Below are positions 54,223 through 63,044 of a DNA stretch of 64,000 nt, piece after piece (positions within the stretch are counted from its first letter, which is position 1; every line of letters starts with the position of its first letter). Below the pieces are notes generated by a model. That model did not search any database, was not told where the DNA came from, and worked only from the letters and a program-made list of their open reading frames with translations. A program made the position numbers and the translations under genes. This DNA comes from Hymenobacter sp. BT559. Lineage in GTDB: Bacteria; Bacteroidota; Bacteroidia; Cytophagales; Hymenobacteraceae. The DNA lies in NCBI RefSeq assembly GCF_016427535.1, contig NZ_JAELXV010000001.1, forward strand, positions 248,001-312,000, in the 5' to 3' direction.

Positions 54223-56496
54223 TTACTCAACATTCATCACCCCCAGCTCCTTAGGTAGGGTATCGAGGGCGCGCTGCACCTGAGCCGTGAGCTGCATAAC
54301 GGCGGCGGGCAGCAGGGCGTAGGCGGCGGGCTGGGCCTGCTCCAGCAGCAGCACGGCGGCCTCTACCTCCCGGATGCCCAGCGATTCGAGGCTGGGCTTG
54401 ATGTGGTGCACGACTTTGGCGGCTTCGGGCCACTGGGCCGCTGCCGTAGCATTGGCTAGCTGGGCCAGGCTGCCGGGCATATTTTGCAAAAACGAGCGAA
54501 TGATTTTGACGACAAACGCCTCGCGGCCCCGCGCCAGGGTGCGCAGCTTGGTGAGGTCGTAGGCGGGGCTAGGGGGCGGCAGCACGCGCACTAGCGTGTG
54601 GTACACCTCCTCCTCGTCGAAAGGCTTGGCCAAGCATTCGGCCATGCCAGCAGACAGGTAGCGGTCGCAGTCGGCCCGGAAAGCATTGGCCGTGAGCGCC
54701 ACGATGGGGCAGTTGGCCCGCAAGGGGTCGGGCAGGGCCCGAATGGCAGCGGTGGCATCGAGCCCATTGAGGCCGGGCATCTGAATGTCCATGAGTATCA
54801 GGTCGTAGGGCGCCTCGTCGCGTACGCGGGCCACTCCCACCAGACCATCTTCGGCTTCTTCTACCTCCACGCCCCAGCCTTCAAGCAGTAGGCGGGCCAC
54901 GGTGCGGTTTATCTCGTTATCCTCGATTACCAGCACCCGGCGGCCGCGCAGCGCGCCCGTGTCGTAGGCATCGGCGACGGGCTCGGCCAGGGGAGCCGGT
55001 GCCTTGGGCAGCGTAAGCACGAAGGCAAAGATGCTGCCCTGGCCCGGCGTGCTGCACAGCGTGAGCGCGCCACCTAGCTGAGCCACCAAGGCCCGCGAGA
55101 TGCTCAGGCCCAGGCCCGTGCCCCCAAAGCGCCGGGTGGTGTCGGCGTAGGCTTGCGTAAAGCCTTCAAAAATAAGCTCTTGCTTGTCGGGCGCAATGCC
55201 GATGCCCGAGTCCTCTACGCTGAAGCGTACGGTAAGCGTCTCGTCGGTTTCGGACAGCTGCTCACCTACCACTACCACGCTGCCCCCGGGCTCGGTAAAC
55301 TTGATGGCATTGGCCACTAGGTTGAGCAAAATCTGATTTAGGCGCAGGGCATCGCCTAGTACCCAGGGGTGCGAGCAAGTGGTTTGTAGCCGCGTGCCCG
55401 AAAACCGAATGCCTTTATCCTGCGCCTGCGCAACGAGCGGCTGCAACGCCTCGTGCATCGAGTCGCAGATATTAAAGGCCGACTCTTCGAGCTCTAGCTT
55501 GCCCGACGTGATTTTGGCCATGTCGAGCACATCGTTAATAACCCCCAGCAGGTGCTGGCCCGAGTGCCGAATGGTGCGCAAAAACTCTTGCTGGCGGGCC
55601 GTGAGAGCCGTACGGGCCAGCTGCGCCGCCATGCCCAACACCCCGTTGAGGGGCGTGCGCATTTCGTGGCTCATGTTAGCCAAGAAATTTTCGCGAGCCA
55701 GCACGGCGGCTTCGGCGGCCTGCTTGGCCCGGGTAAGCTGGCACTCGGCCTGGCGGCGGTCGGTGATGTCGGTGCTCACGCCGAGTACCTGCTGCGTGCC
55801 ATCGGCGCGTACTAGCAGGCGCTTCACGGTGTGGAAGTACAGCTCCTGCCCCGAGTTTAAAGTCATATGGCTTTCTACTTCGAGCGGCTCGCCAGTGGCC
55901 AGCACCTGCGCGTTGGTAGCGCGGTAGCTGGCCAGCTGCTGGGCTTGCGTGGGGGTCGGCGGGTGGTCGGCAGTAGGATGCAGATGGCCAGATTTGGCAC
56001 GGAGCTCAGTAGCTGCCCGGTTCTCAAATACGAGGGTGCCTTCTGCATCGCGCACGTGCACCAGGTTGGGCATCGTGGCTAGAATGTCATTGATGAATGC
56101 CTGCTGCTCGAGTAGTTGCTCTTCGGCCAGTATGCGGCCCGTAGTTTCGGCTAGGTAAAGCGTGACGCTGCCAGCAGGCGGCATTGTAGCAACTACGCTC
56201 AGCTGGAAGTAGCGGCTGCCCACTTGGAGCTGGGCCGTTGGCTGCCCGGCCAGGCCGGCCTTGGCGGCGTCCCGCAGGGCTTGGCGTACCCGTACTTGCT
56301 CGGCCCGGCTGAGGCCGTGGCGCAGGCTTAGGGCCGCGGGATTGGCATAAAGCTGCCGGCCCGCCGCGTCGTAGCGCAAAATAGGGTTGGGGTTGTGCTC
56401 GGGCAGATTGGCTAGCAGCTGTAAGTCGGCCACCTGGCGGCGCAGGTCGGCTAGCTCAGCAGCCGTAGTTGCTTCGGTTGAAGCAGTAATAAACAT
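54223..56496 (-). CDS. Hybrid sensor histidine kinase, PAS-PAS-HisKA-HATPase-REC-Hpt (copy 2)
   Basis: 757 residues, no membrane span. Coiled start (15-30), PAS-like (~33-115), second PAS (~130-250, 'ILATMPNLVHVRDAEGTLVFENRAA'), HisKA with His277 in 'FLANMSHEMRTPLNG', HATPase ('GTGLGLSISRALVAQLGG'), receiver ('VLVIEDNEINRTVARLLLEGW', 'ILMDIQMPGLNG') and C-terminal Hpt ('AKVVHHIKPSLESLG'). Same order and convergent partner as the kinase at 14288. It probably relays phosphate to the LytTR regulator at 53398. No CCTAGG lies inside this gene. Confidence 0.93.
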   Translation of the reverse strand: MFITASTEATTAAELADLRRQVADLQLLANLPEHNPNPILRYDAAGRQLYANPAALSLRHGLSRAEQVRVRQALRDAAKAGLAGQPTAQLQVGSRYFQLSVVATMPPAGSVTLYLAETTGRILAEEQLLEQQAFINDILATMPNLVHVRDAEGTLVFENRAATELRAKSGHLHPTADHPPTPTQAQQLASYRATNAQVLATGEPLEVESHMTLNSGQELYFHTVKRLLVRADGTQQVLGVSTDITDRRQAECQLTRAKQAAEAAVLARENFLANMSHEMRTPLNGVLGMAAQLARTALTARQQEFLRTIRHSGQHLLGVINDVLDMAKITSGKLELEESAFNICDSMHEALQPLVAQAQDKGIRFSGTRLQTTCSHPWVLGDALRLNQILLNLVANAIKFTEPGGSVVVVGEQLSETDETLTVRFSVEDSGIGIAPDKQELIFEGFTQAYADTTRRFGGTGLGLSISRALVAQLGGALTLCSTPGQGSIFAFVLTLPKAPAPLAEPVADAYDTGALRGRRVLVIEDNEINRTVARLLLEGWGVEVEEAEDGLVGVARVRDEAPYDLILMDIQMPGLNGLDATAAIRALPDPLRANCPIVALTANAFRADCDRYLSAGMAECLAKPFDEEEVYHTLVRVLPPPSPAYDLTKLRTLARGREAFVVKIIRSFLQNMPGSLAQLANATAAAQWPEAAKVVHHIKPSLESLGIREVEAAVLLLEQAQPAAYALLPAAVMQLTAQVQRALDTLPKELGVMNVE

Positions 56497-56674
56497 AGTC
56501 GGCTTGTAGAAAAGGACAGTGGATAATGGATAGTGGTAATAGAGTGTGATAGGGGCAGCACCGGAGTGCTTAGTTATTGGAGGGTGTTACGCGGCACAGT
56601 TTTCTTACGCTGTAAAGGGCTGTGCCGAGTAGTAGAAGAACAAGGTAAAGTTAGTGATGTTTAGCAAGATATGG

Positions 56675-57034
56675 CTAGTGACCCAGCACGATGCGTGCCG
56701 GCGTGGGGTGCTGGCCATCGATGTCGAAGCGCGTGCTGCCTAGGCCCACGTACTCGGCCTGCAGGTGCTGGGTAGCGGCAGCGGGCACTTGCAGCTGAAA
56801 CGTGCCGCGGGCATCAGTGACCGCGATGAGGCGGCGGTTGGCAATCGGGAACACGCACACGCCGGGCTGAGGCAGGCCATCGGCCCCTAGGATGGTGCCC
56901 GTGAGTATGGTAAGCTGGGTGCCTTCGGCTACGGTGCTGGGGGTGGCACTACCTGGCCGGCCAGCGGCCTGGGCGCCTGCTACCAAGGAAACGATGCTAA
57001 GAAGGGCAATGAACGGGCGGGCAAAAGTAAACAT
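56675..57034 (-). CDS. Exported carboxypeptidase-regulatory-like domain protein
   Basis: 119 residues with a signal peptide (1-23, 'AGAQAAG') and one beta-sandwich of the carboxypeptidase regulatory-like type ('LTGTILGADGLPQPGVCVFP', 'VTDARGTFQLQVPA'). Such domains usually precede TonB-dependent receptors but here stand alone. Periplasmic; function unknown. Confidence 0.8.
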   Translation of the reverse strand: MFTFARPFIALLSIVSLVAGAQAAGRPGSATPSTVAEGTQLTILTGTILGADGLPQPGVCVFPIANRRLIAVTDARGTFQLQVPAAATQHLQAEYVGLGSTRFDIDGQHPTPARIVLGH

Positions 57035-57228
57035 AATAACAGAGCGTGAGCGGCAGAAGAATAGTAAAGCGGCAGGTAAGTTTTAGTAGTGTAAAGCTAG
57101 TAAGCTGCACTTGCGCCGAGTTGCCGTATTATGTCAAGCTGGCCCTTTTCTCGCCGAGCATTCGCTTTTGCTTAGCCAGCGCTTGATAGTAGACCTAGGG
57201 CTGCGCAGCCAAGCTGCCCGGGCCCAAG

Positions 57229-57873
57229 TTACTTGGGGCGAACTGCCTTTTTGGTAGTGGTAGCAGCCAGGGCTCGGCCGGGGTTATCTTCCAAAAATTT
57301 GCCCCAGCTTTTAGCGCCCGCCTTCACATTATTGCCCTGCTGGTAGTGGTGGCACAAAGCCACGGCCAGCGCATCGGTAGCATCCAAGAACTTGGGCGCT
57401 TCCTCAACAGGCGGCAGTTCCAGGGTTTGGCGCAGCATGCGGGCTACTTGCTCCTTATCGGCCGAGCCTGAGCCCGTAACGGCCTGCTTGACCTTGGTGG
57501 GCGCGTACTCCACGAAGGGAATATCGCGCGACAGGCACGCCGCAATGGCCACGCCCTGTGCCCGGCCCAGCTTGAGCATACTCTGCACGTTGACGCCGTA
57601 GAAGGGAGCCTCGATGGCCAGCTCATCGGGCAAGAACTCGTCGATGAGCTCCAGCATGCGGGTAAAAATCCGCTTTAGCTTTACGGCATGGTTCGAGCCG
57701 AGCGCCTTCATATTGATAACGTCGTACTGCAGCACCCGCACGTGCTGCCCGCGCACCTCAATGACGGCGTAGCCCATAATCTGGGTGCCGGGGTCGACGC
57801 CCATGATGACCTTCTCGGCCGGGGGCAGCCGGACGAGAGGAGCAGTAGGAGGAAGGGTGCGGGAAACGGGCAT
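57229..57873 (-). CDS. ruvC: Crossover junction endodeoxyribonuclease RuvC
   Basis: 214 residues from ATG 57873 (another ATG at 57882). Catalytic acids in place: Asp in 'IMGVDPGTQIMGYAV', Glu in 'LAIEAPFYGVN', and the Asp pair in 'FLDATDALAVALCHH'. It resolves Holliday junctions with RuvAB. The C-terminal ~30 residues are a basic extension ('TTTKKAVRPK'). Confidence 0.96.
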   Translation of the reverse strand: MPVSRTLPPTAPLVRLPPAEKVIMGVDPGTQIMGYAVIEVRGQHVRVLQYDVINMKALGSNHAVKLKRIFTRMLELIDEFLPDELAIEAPFYGVNVQSMLKLGRAQGVAIAACLSRDIPFVEYAPTKVKQAVTGSGSADKEQVARMLRQTLELPPVEEAPKFLDATDALAVALCHHYQQGNNVKAGAKSWGKFLEDNPGRALAATTTKKAVRPK

Positions 57874-58896
57874 CTTTCCCAAAGTTACGTCCCCGGCGGC
57901 CCGCCCCGGCCACCCGCCCGCGGCAAAGCCTGGGTAACGCTCGGCAAAATCGGCATTACGCTGCTGACCCTAGGACTGCTATACCACTCCGTTTTTGCGG
58001 CCCCCGACACGGCCGTGGCTTGGCGCCGGCTGGTAGCCGCTACCCTCAGTGGGGCAGGGCGGGGCCCGGTGCTGGCCGCCCTGGCCCTAGTGCCGCTCAA
58101 CTGGGGCTTGGAGGCGTGGAAGTGGCAGCGCCTAGCCCGTCACCTAGAGCCCAACCACTCGTACTGGCGCAGCCTGCGAGCGGTGCTGGTGGGCCTCACC
58201 CTCGGTTTTGCCACCCCCAACCGGGTGGGCGACTATGCCGCTCGCATCTTGGAGCTGCACGCCCGGCGCCGCCTCGATGCCGTGGGAGCCGTGTTCCTAG
58301 GCCGCTACGCGCAGCTGGTGGCCACGGTGCTGGCCGGTGGGGTAGGGCTGCTATACTTCTTACTGCGGTTTTACTTGGCGGGCTACCCGGCGGCGCAGGG
58401 GGGCGTGGTGCTGGCCTTCGGGCTGAGCGGGGCATTGGCTTTGCTGCCGCTTTACCGCTCGCGGCTGCTGCTAGCTCTGCTGGTGCTAGTAAAGCCGCTG
58501 CGCCGCTTTCGGCGCTACCTGGCCATTATGCCCACTTATGCGGCCGGCACACTGCACGCGGTGCTGGGCATTTCGGGGCTGCGCTACGCCGTGTTTTGCA
58601 CGCAGTTTTTGCTGCTGCTGCACGCCTATGGCACGCGGGCGCCCCTAGGGCCGGCGCTGGCGGCTGTGGCGGGCACGTTCCTATTTAAGTCATTGGTGCC
58701 CTCGCTCAATGCCTTGGCCGATGTAGGCGTGCGCGAGCTATCGGCCACGCACCTGTTCGCGCTGCTGGGCCAGCCGGTGCTGCCGGTACTCAGCGCCAGC
58801 CTTAGCCTGTGGGTTATTAATATTGCGCTGCCCAGCGCCTTAGGGCTGCTGTGGCTGCCAGGGCTGCGCGTGCTGCGCGAACAACGTGGCCGCTAG
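57874..58896 (+). CDS. Lysylphosphatidylglycerol synthase/UPF0104-type membrane protein, start unclear
   Basis: About 325-340 residues, ~8 membrane spans; 'LTLGFATPNRVGDYAARILEL' and 'FLFKSLVPSLNALADVGVRE' match the flippase-like LPG synthetase/AglD/YbhN membrane family. These proteins move or modify lipids in the inner membrane. No ATG, GTG or TTG occurs in frame between the ruvC start and the first span; the nearest ATG (57688) lies 186 bases inside antisense ruvC. The start may be a rare codon such as ATC 57949 or ATT 57955. The following gene starts one base after the stop. Confidence 0.85.
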   Translation, partial: LSQSYVPGGPPRPPARGKAWVTLGKIGITLLTLGLLYHSVFAAPDTAVAWRRLVAATLSGAGRGPVLAALALVPLNWGLEAWKWQRLARHLEPNHSYWRSLRAVLVGLTLGFATPNRVGDYAARILELHARRRLDAVGAVFLGRYAQLVATVLAGGVGLLYFLLRFYLAGYPAAQGGVVLAFGLSGALALLPLYRSRLLLALLVLVKPLRRFRRYLAIMPTYAAGTLHAVLGISGLRYAVFCTQFLLLLHAYGTRAPLGPALAAVAGTFLFKSLVPSLNALADVGVRELSATHLFALLGQPVLPVLSASLSLWVINIALPSALGLLWLPGLRVLREQRGR

Positions 58897-58897
58897 T

Positions 58898-60211
58898 ATG
58901 AACGTCGTCCTAGGTGCTCTCTTAGCGCTAGTGCCGCTACTATATTCCCTAGCATGGGCTTGGCTGCGGCAAGGGCTAGGAAGGGAACTCAAAAGGGCTG
59001 TATGTACCCATAATGGACTACCATTAAGTACAAAAGACGGTGTTTGTACTCATAACATACTTTTAGGTGGCCTAGGTAGAAATAGCCTAGCTGAAGCTGC
59101 TGAGGAGGACACGCGGGATATAGCATCTTTGGCAGCACCAGCGACCGCTGTCTCATCAGGCTTTTTAGATGCCGACACCGCTGTCAGAGTTGAGCCAGAC
59201 CTGCTTTTTTCTGTGCTAGTAGCGGCGCGCAATGAAGCCGCCAACCTGCCGCACTTGCTGCAAGCGTTGCGCAAGCAGCACTTGCCCGCCGCTTGCTTTG
59301 AGGTCCTGATTGCCGACGACCACTCGACCGATGGCACAGCCGCTTTAGTAGCAGCCGCTGCCGCCGAGGCACCTGGGGCCGTGCGTCTGGTGCAACTGCC
59401 GCCCGGCCTCACCGGCAAGAAAGCAGCCCTGGCCGCCGCCGAGGCCCAGGCCCGCGCCCCGTGGGTGGTGTGCACCGATGCCGACTGCCACCCCGGCCCC
59501 GGCTGGCTAGCGGCCTACGCCGACCTGCTGGCCGGCCAGCTTGACTTGCACTTTGTGAGTGGGCCGGTGCGCCTCACGCCGGGCGGGGCGTGGTTCGATG
59601 GCGTGCTGGGACTAGAATTTGCTGGGCTGGTGGGGGTGGGGGCGGCCTGCATTGCCCGCGGCCGCCCCACCATGTGCAACGGCGCCAACCTAGCGTTCCG
59701 CCGAAGCACCTTCCACGAAGTAGGCGGCTACGCCGATAACCAAGGGCTAGCCAGCGGCGACGACGAATTTTTGTTGCACAAGATGCACCAGCGCTATCCG
59801 GCCGGCGTGCGCTTCCTGGCCGATGCCCGCGCCGTGGTCGATACGCCCGCGCCCACCACGCTGCGTACCCTGCTGCGGCAGCGCGTGCGCTGGGCCAGTA
59901 AGTGGCCGCACTACCGCACCAGCGCTCCGCGCCAGCTGGCGCTGCTGGTGCTCGGGGCCAATGTGAGTCTGGCGCTAGGCCTCGGGCTGGCCCTGGCCTG
60001 GCCGGCGCTCGGGCCGTGGGTAGCGGCGGGCTGGGTGCTCAAGCTTGGGGCCGATGCCTGGCTGCTGCAGCCGGTGCTGGCACTGCTGCAGCGGCCTAGG
60101 TGGCTGGTTTGGCTGCTGCCGCTGCAGCTGCTCTACGCGCCCTACGCGCTGGCCGTGGGCTTGGCTGGGCAGCGTGGTAGCTACCGCTGGAAGGGCCGCC
60201 AGGTGCGGTAG
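58898..60211 (+). CDS. Family 2 glycosyltransferase, membrane-bound, with extra N-terminal segment
   Basis: 437 residues from ATG 58898, one base past the previous stop. One span (1-21), then an unusual ~80-residue segment, then GT2: 'SVLVAARNEAANLPHLLQAL', 'VLIADDHSTDGT', 'VVCTDADCHPGPGW' (DxD-like) and 'SGDDEFLLHKM', 'RQRVRWASKWPHY' (Q/RxxRW). Three C-terminal spans. It transfers sugar to a lipid or polysaccharide. The segment 58978-59200 is AT-rich and contains a duplicated 'VCTHN'; see findings. Confidence 0.9.
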   Translation: MNVVLGALLALVPLLYSLAWAWLRQGLGRELKRAVCTHNGLPLSTKDGVCTHNILLGGLGRNSLAEAAEEDTRDIASLAAPATAVSSGFLDADTAVRVEPDLLFSVLVAARNEAANLPHLLQALRKQHLPAACFEVLIADDHSTDGTAALVAAAAAEAPGAVRLVQLPPGLTGKKAALAAAEAQARAPWVVCTDADCHPGPGWLAAYADLLAGQLDLHFVSGPVRLTPGGAWFDGVLGLEFAGLVGVGAACIARGRPTMCNGANLAFRRSTFHEVGGYADNQGLASGDDEFLLHKMHQRYPAGVRFLADARAVVDTPAPTTLRTLLRQRVRWASKWPHYRTSAPRQLALLVLGANVSLALGLGLALAWPALGPWVAAGWVLKLGADAWLLQPVLALLQRPRWLVWLLPLQLLYAPYALAVGLAGQRGSYRWKGRQVR

Positions 60212-60312
60212 CTGCCAATGTAGCTTCTTTAGTTATACTTGCTTTTTGGCGGGCAGCCAACGCCACGCCGCCGCTACCTTTGCCCACCTTGCCTGCGCCT
60301 ATTTAGTTACCA

Positions 60313-60570
60313 ATGACCGACGCCGAATTTGACTTGCTCGACGAGCTGTACTTCGTCACCCCCTTCCGGGTATTACTAGAAAAAACCGGCCTGCCCGCCG
60401 CCGAACTGCAGGCCCAGCTAAGCAGCTTGCTCGAGCAGGGCCTAGTGCGCTACTACTGGCCCGACCCCGACACCGAGCTGGCCTACGAGCCCACCTCTTT
60501 CGGCGCCCTAGGGCGCGATGCCAGCTACCTGGCCTCTAAGGAGGGCCTGCTTCAGCACAACACCCGCTAG
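60313..60570 (+). CDS. Small winged-helix-like hypothetical protein
   Basis: 85 residues, soluble and acidic. 'LLDELYFVTPFRVLLEKTGLPAAELQAQLSSLLEQGLVRYYW' reads like a compact helix-turn-helix with a wing, but there are few basic residues, so DNA binding is doubtful. Three bases before the permease gene; it is likely co-transcribed with it. Confidence 0.65.
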   Translation: MTDAEFDLLDELYFVTPFRVLLEKTGLPAAELQAQLSSLLEQGLVRYYWPDPDTELAYEPTSFGALGRDASYLASKEGLLQHNTR

Positions 60571-60573
60571 GCC

Positions 60574-61659
60574 GTGGCTGCCGCGCCTACTCTCGCGCCC
60601 GCTGCGCCCGATACAGCTGTGGTGGTGCCGCCCGCCCCGGCCCGCTCGCCGGGCTACTACGTGCGCCAGCGGCTGTGGGCCAACCGCCCCGCCGTGGCCG
60701 GACTGGGCTTCATCATAGTGTGCGCGGTGGTAGCGCTGCTGGGCTACTGGATTTTGCCCGACCCCTCACCCGATGCCAACAATGGCCTCGTGCAGTTGCA
60801 AAAGCAGCCGCCGGGTTTCACTGCTACCCTGCGCCAGGTGCCCGACCCCAGCGCCCTGCCGCCCGGCAACCTTTTGCAAGTGTGGCTGCACGGCCGCCCG
60901 CCGCAGGTAAAAGATGCCCTAGGTGCCAGCAGTGCCCCACAAGCAACAGGTAGCCAGCAACAAACCATCACCCGCACGTATTGGCTAGGTACCGACAAAG
61001 CTGGGCGTGATGAGCTGAGTCGCCTGCTGCTGGGCACGCGCATCTCGCTAGGCATTGGGCTAGTAGCGGTGCTCATTTCGCTGGCCCTAGGGGTAGTGGT
61101 GGGGGCCCTAGCAGGCTACTTCGGCGGCTGGCTAGATAGCGTATTGCTGGGCCTGATGACTGTGGTATGGAGCATCCCGGGTATTATGCTGGTCATTGCC
61201 ATCTCACTGGCTCTGGACAGCAAGGGCGTGTGGGTCAGCTTTGTAGCGGTAGGCCTCACGATGTGGGTCGACGTGGCCCGCGTGGTGCGCGGCCAAGTGC
61301 TAGGGCTGCGCTCGGCCACCTTCATCGAGGCGGGGCGCGTGCTGGGGCTGCCCACCAGCCGGCTCATCTTTGCGCACTTGCTGCCCAATTTGCGCGGGCC
61401 GCTCATTGTGCTGGCCACCAGTAATTTTGCGGCGGCTATTCTGCTCGAAGCGGGCCTCAGCTTTCTGGGGCTTGGGGTGCAGCCGCCGGCTCCTAGCTGG
61501 GGCCTCATGGTGAAGGAAGGCTACGACCTGCTCGGCACCCAGGCCGGCCTGTGGCTCACGCTGCTGCCAGGTTTAGCCATTAGCTTGCTGGTGCTAAGCT
61601 TCAATTTGCTGGGCAACGGCCTGCGCGATGCCTTCGACCCCAAGACCCAACTTAGCTAA
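60574..61659 (+). CDS. ABC transporter permease, DppC/OppC family
   Basis: 361 residues from GTG 60574. Six spans; N-terminal 'RPAVAGLGFIIVCAVVALLG', 'WLGTDKAGRDELSRLLLGTRISLGIG', and the EAA loop '..EAGRVLGLPTSRLIFAHLLPNL' mark the OppC/DppC permease of peptide/nickel importers. Residues ~65-135 carry a longer periplasmic loop than usual. No partner permease, ATPase or binding protein is adjacent, so its complex must be encoded elsewhere. Confidence 0.92.
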   Translation: MAAAPTLAPAAPDTAVVVPPAPARSPGYYVRQRLWANRPAVAGLGFIIVCAVVALLGYWILPDPSPDANNGLVQLQKQPPGFTATLRQVPDPSALPPGNLLQVWLHGRPPQVKDALGASSAPQATGSQQQTITRTYWLGTDKAGRDELSRLLLGTRISLGIGLVAVLISLALGVVVGALAGYFGGWLDSVLLGLMTVVWSIPGIMLVIAISLALDSKGVWVSFVAVGLTMWVDVARVVRGQVLGLRSATFIEAGRVLGLPTSRLIFAHLLPNLRGPLIVLATSNFAAAILLEAGLSFLGLGVQPPAPSWGLMVKEGYDLLGTQAGLWLTLLPGLAISLLVLSFNLLGNGLRDAFDPKTQLS

Positions 61660-61793
61660 ACGGTGGCCGTGAGGCAGCCGTACCGTATTTTTGTGCGTCC
61701 TTTATCGCATCCATTCATTTAGTTTCTACCTAAGCCTTCCTGATTAATTTGATTCATCTTTAGTCGTCGGTTTTCCTCGCTACTCTCTCATTT

Positions 61794-63044
61794 ATGCCGC
61801 AAACTGCCGCCCTAGCTAGCCTCGAAAAGCAGCTCTTCTTTAAGGAGCGCGAGTTGCGGGCATTGCTGGAGATTACCCAGGCCATTACCCACGACGCCAA
61901 CGAGGCCGACCTCTACAAGATTTATCAGTTTACCCTTATTGGGCAGCTTGGGGTGCGCCAGCTGGCGCTGTATGTGCTAGAAGACAAGCAGTTCCGGCTG
62001 AAGGCAAGCTTTGGCCCTAAGCTGCAAGCGGGGCCGCAATTTTCACTAGCCTCGCTGCCATCGCATTGCCAAGCGCAGCCCTGCCCAGTGTCAGAGCTGG
62101 GCCTAAGTGCCGAGTGGCAGGGGTTTGAGCTGCTGGTGCCGGTGCGGCAGCAAGAAGCGGTGCAGGCCTTCGTATTTATCGGCACTACCCACGCCGACTA
62201 CATGACGCGGGAGGCCCTAGGCTTCCTCGAAACGCTGAGCAACATCTTGCTCGGGGCAGTGGCCAACCGCCGCCTGGCCCGCCAGCGCGAAGCCTCCATG
62301 ATGGCAGAAGCCGCCGTGCGCCGCGAAATCGAGATTGCCCAGCAGGTGCAGCAGCTGCTTTTTCCGCAGAGCCTACCCAACAACCAGTACTTCGCGGTGC
62401 AGGCTACCTACTTGCCGCACACCGAGATAGGCGGCGACTACTACGACGTGGTAGAGCTAGATGCCAACCGACTATTGGTGTGCGTGGCCGACGTGAGCGG
62501 CAAAGGCGTTCCAGCCTCCTTGCTCATGTCCAATTTCCAGGCGGGCCTGCGCACGCTGCTGCGCCAGGGTACCAACTTGGCCACTATTGTGCACGAACTC
62601 AATCACTTGCTCTTTCGGAATTCGGGTGGCGAGAAGTTCATTACGGCTTTCCTAGGTCTCTACGACCGCAGCACGCAGGTGCTGCAGTACGTGAACGCCG
62701 GCCACAACGACCCCCTGCTATTGCCGGATGGGGGCCCTGCCCAGCGCCTGCACGATGGTACCGTGATGCTCGGCATCATGCCCAAGCTGCCTATGCTAAA
62801 GGTGGGCCTAGCTAAGGTGCCGCCTCACTCCCTACTCTTTACCTACACCGACGGCCTCACCGAAGTGTTTGACGCGCAGCAGAACGAGTATGGCGAAAGC
62901 GGCGTCTTAAGCATGCTAACCCGCCACCGCTACCTGCCCTTGGCACGCCTGCACCAAGAGCTGCTAAGCGATATCCGCCGCTTCAATGCCAGCGGCGAGA
63001 AGTTCGCCGACGACATCACCATGCTGAGCTTGCGGGTTAAGTGA
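61794..63044 (+). CDS. GAF-SpoIIE/PP2C-type serine phosphatase
   Basis: 416 residues. Coiled start, GAF-like domain (~25-165), linker coil 'REIEIAQQVQQLLFPQSLP', then the RsbU/SpoIIE phosphatase ('EIGGDYYDVVELDANRLLVCVADVSGKGVPASLLMS', 'VNAGHNDPLLL', 'FTYTDGLTEVFD', 'ADDITMLSL'). The Asp residues for two metal ions are present. Such enzymes dephosphorylate anti-sigma-factor antagonists; no RsbW/RsbV pair is visible here. Confidence 0.93.
   Translation: MPQTAALASLEKQLFFKERELRALLEITQAITHDANEADLYKIYQFTLIGQLGVRQLALYVLEDKQFRLKASFGPKLQAGPQFSLASLPSHCQAQPCPVSELGLSAEWQGFELLVPVRQQEAVQAFVFIGTTHADYMTREALGFLETLSNILLGAVANRRLARQREASMMAEAAVRREIEIAQQVQQLLFPQSLPNNQYFAVQATYLPHTEIGGDYYDVVELDANRLLVCVADVSGKGVPASLLMSNFQAGLRTLLRQGTNLATIVHELNHLLFRNSGGEKFITAFLGLYDRSTQVLQYVNAGHNDPLLLPDGGPAQRLHDGTVMLGIMPKLPMLKVGLAKVPPHSLLFTYTDGLTEVFDAQQNEYGESGVLSMLTRHRYLPLARLHQELLSDIRRFNASGEKFADDITMLSLRVK

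Noticed and set aside
57688..57873. Upstream ATG as start of the LPG-synthase-like protein
   Set aside because: It would make 62 residues antisense to ruvC with His/Asn/Asp-rich, non-membrane sequence that does not resemble the family N-terminus.
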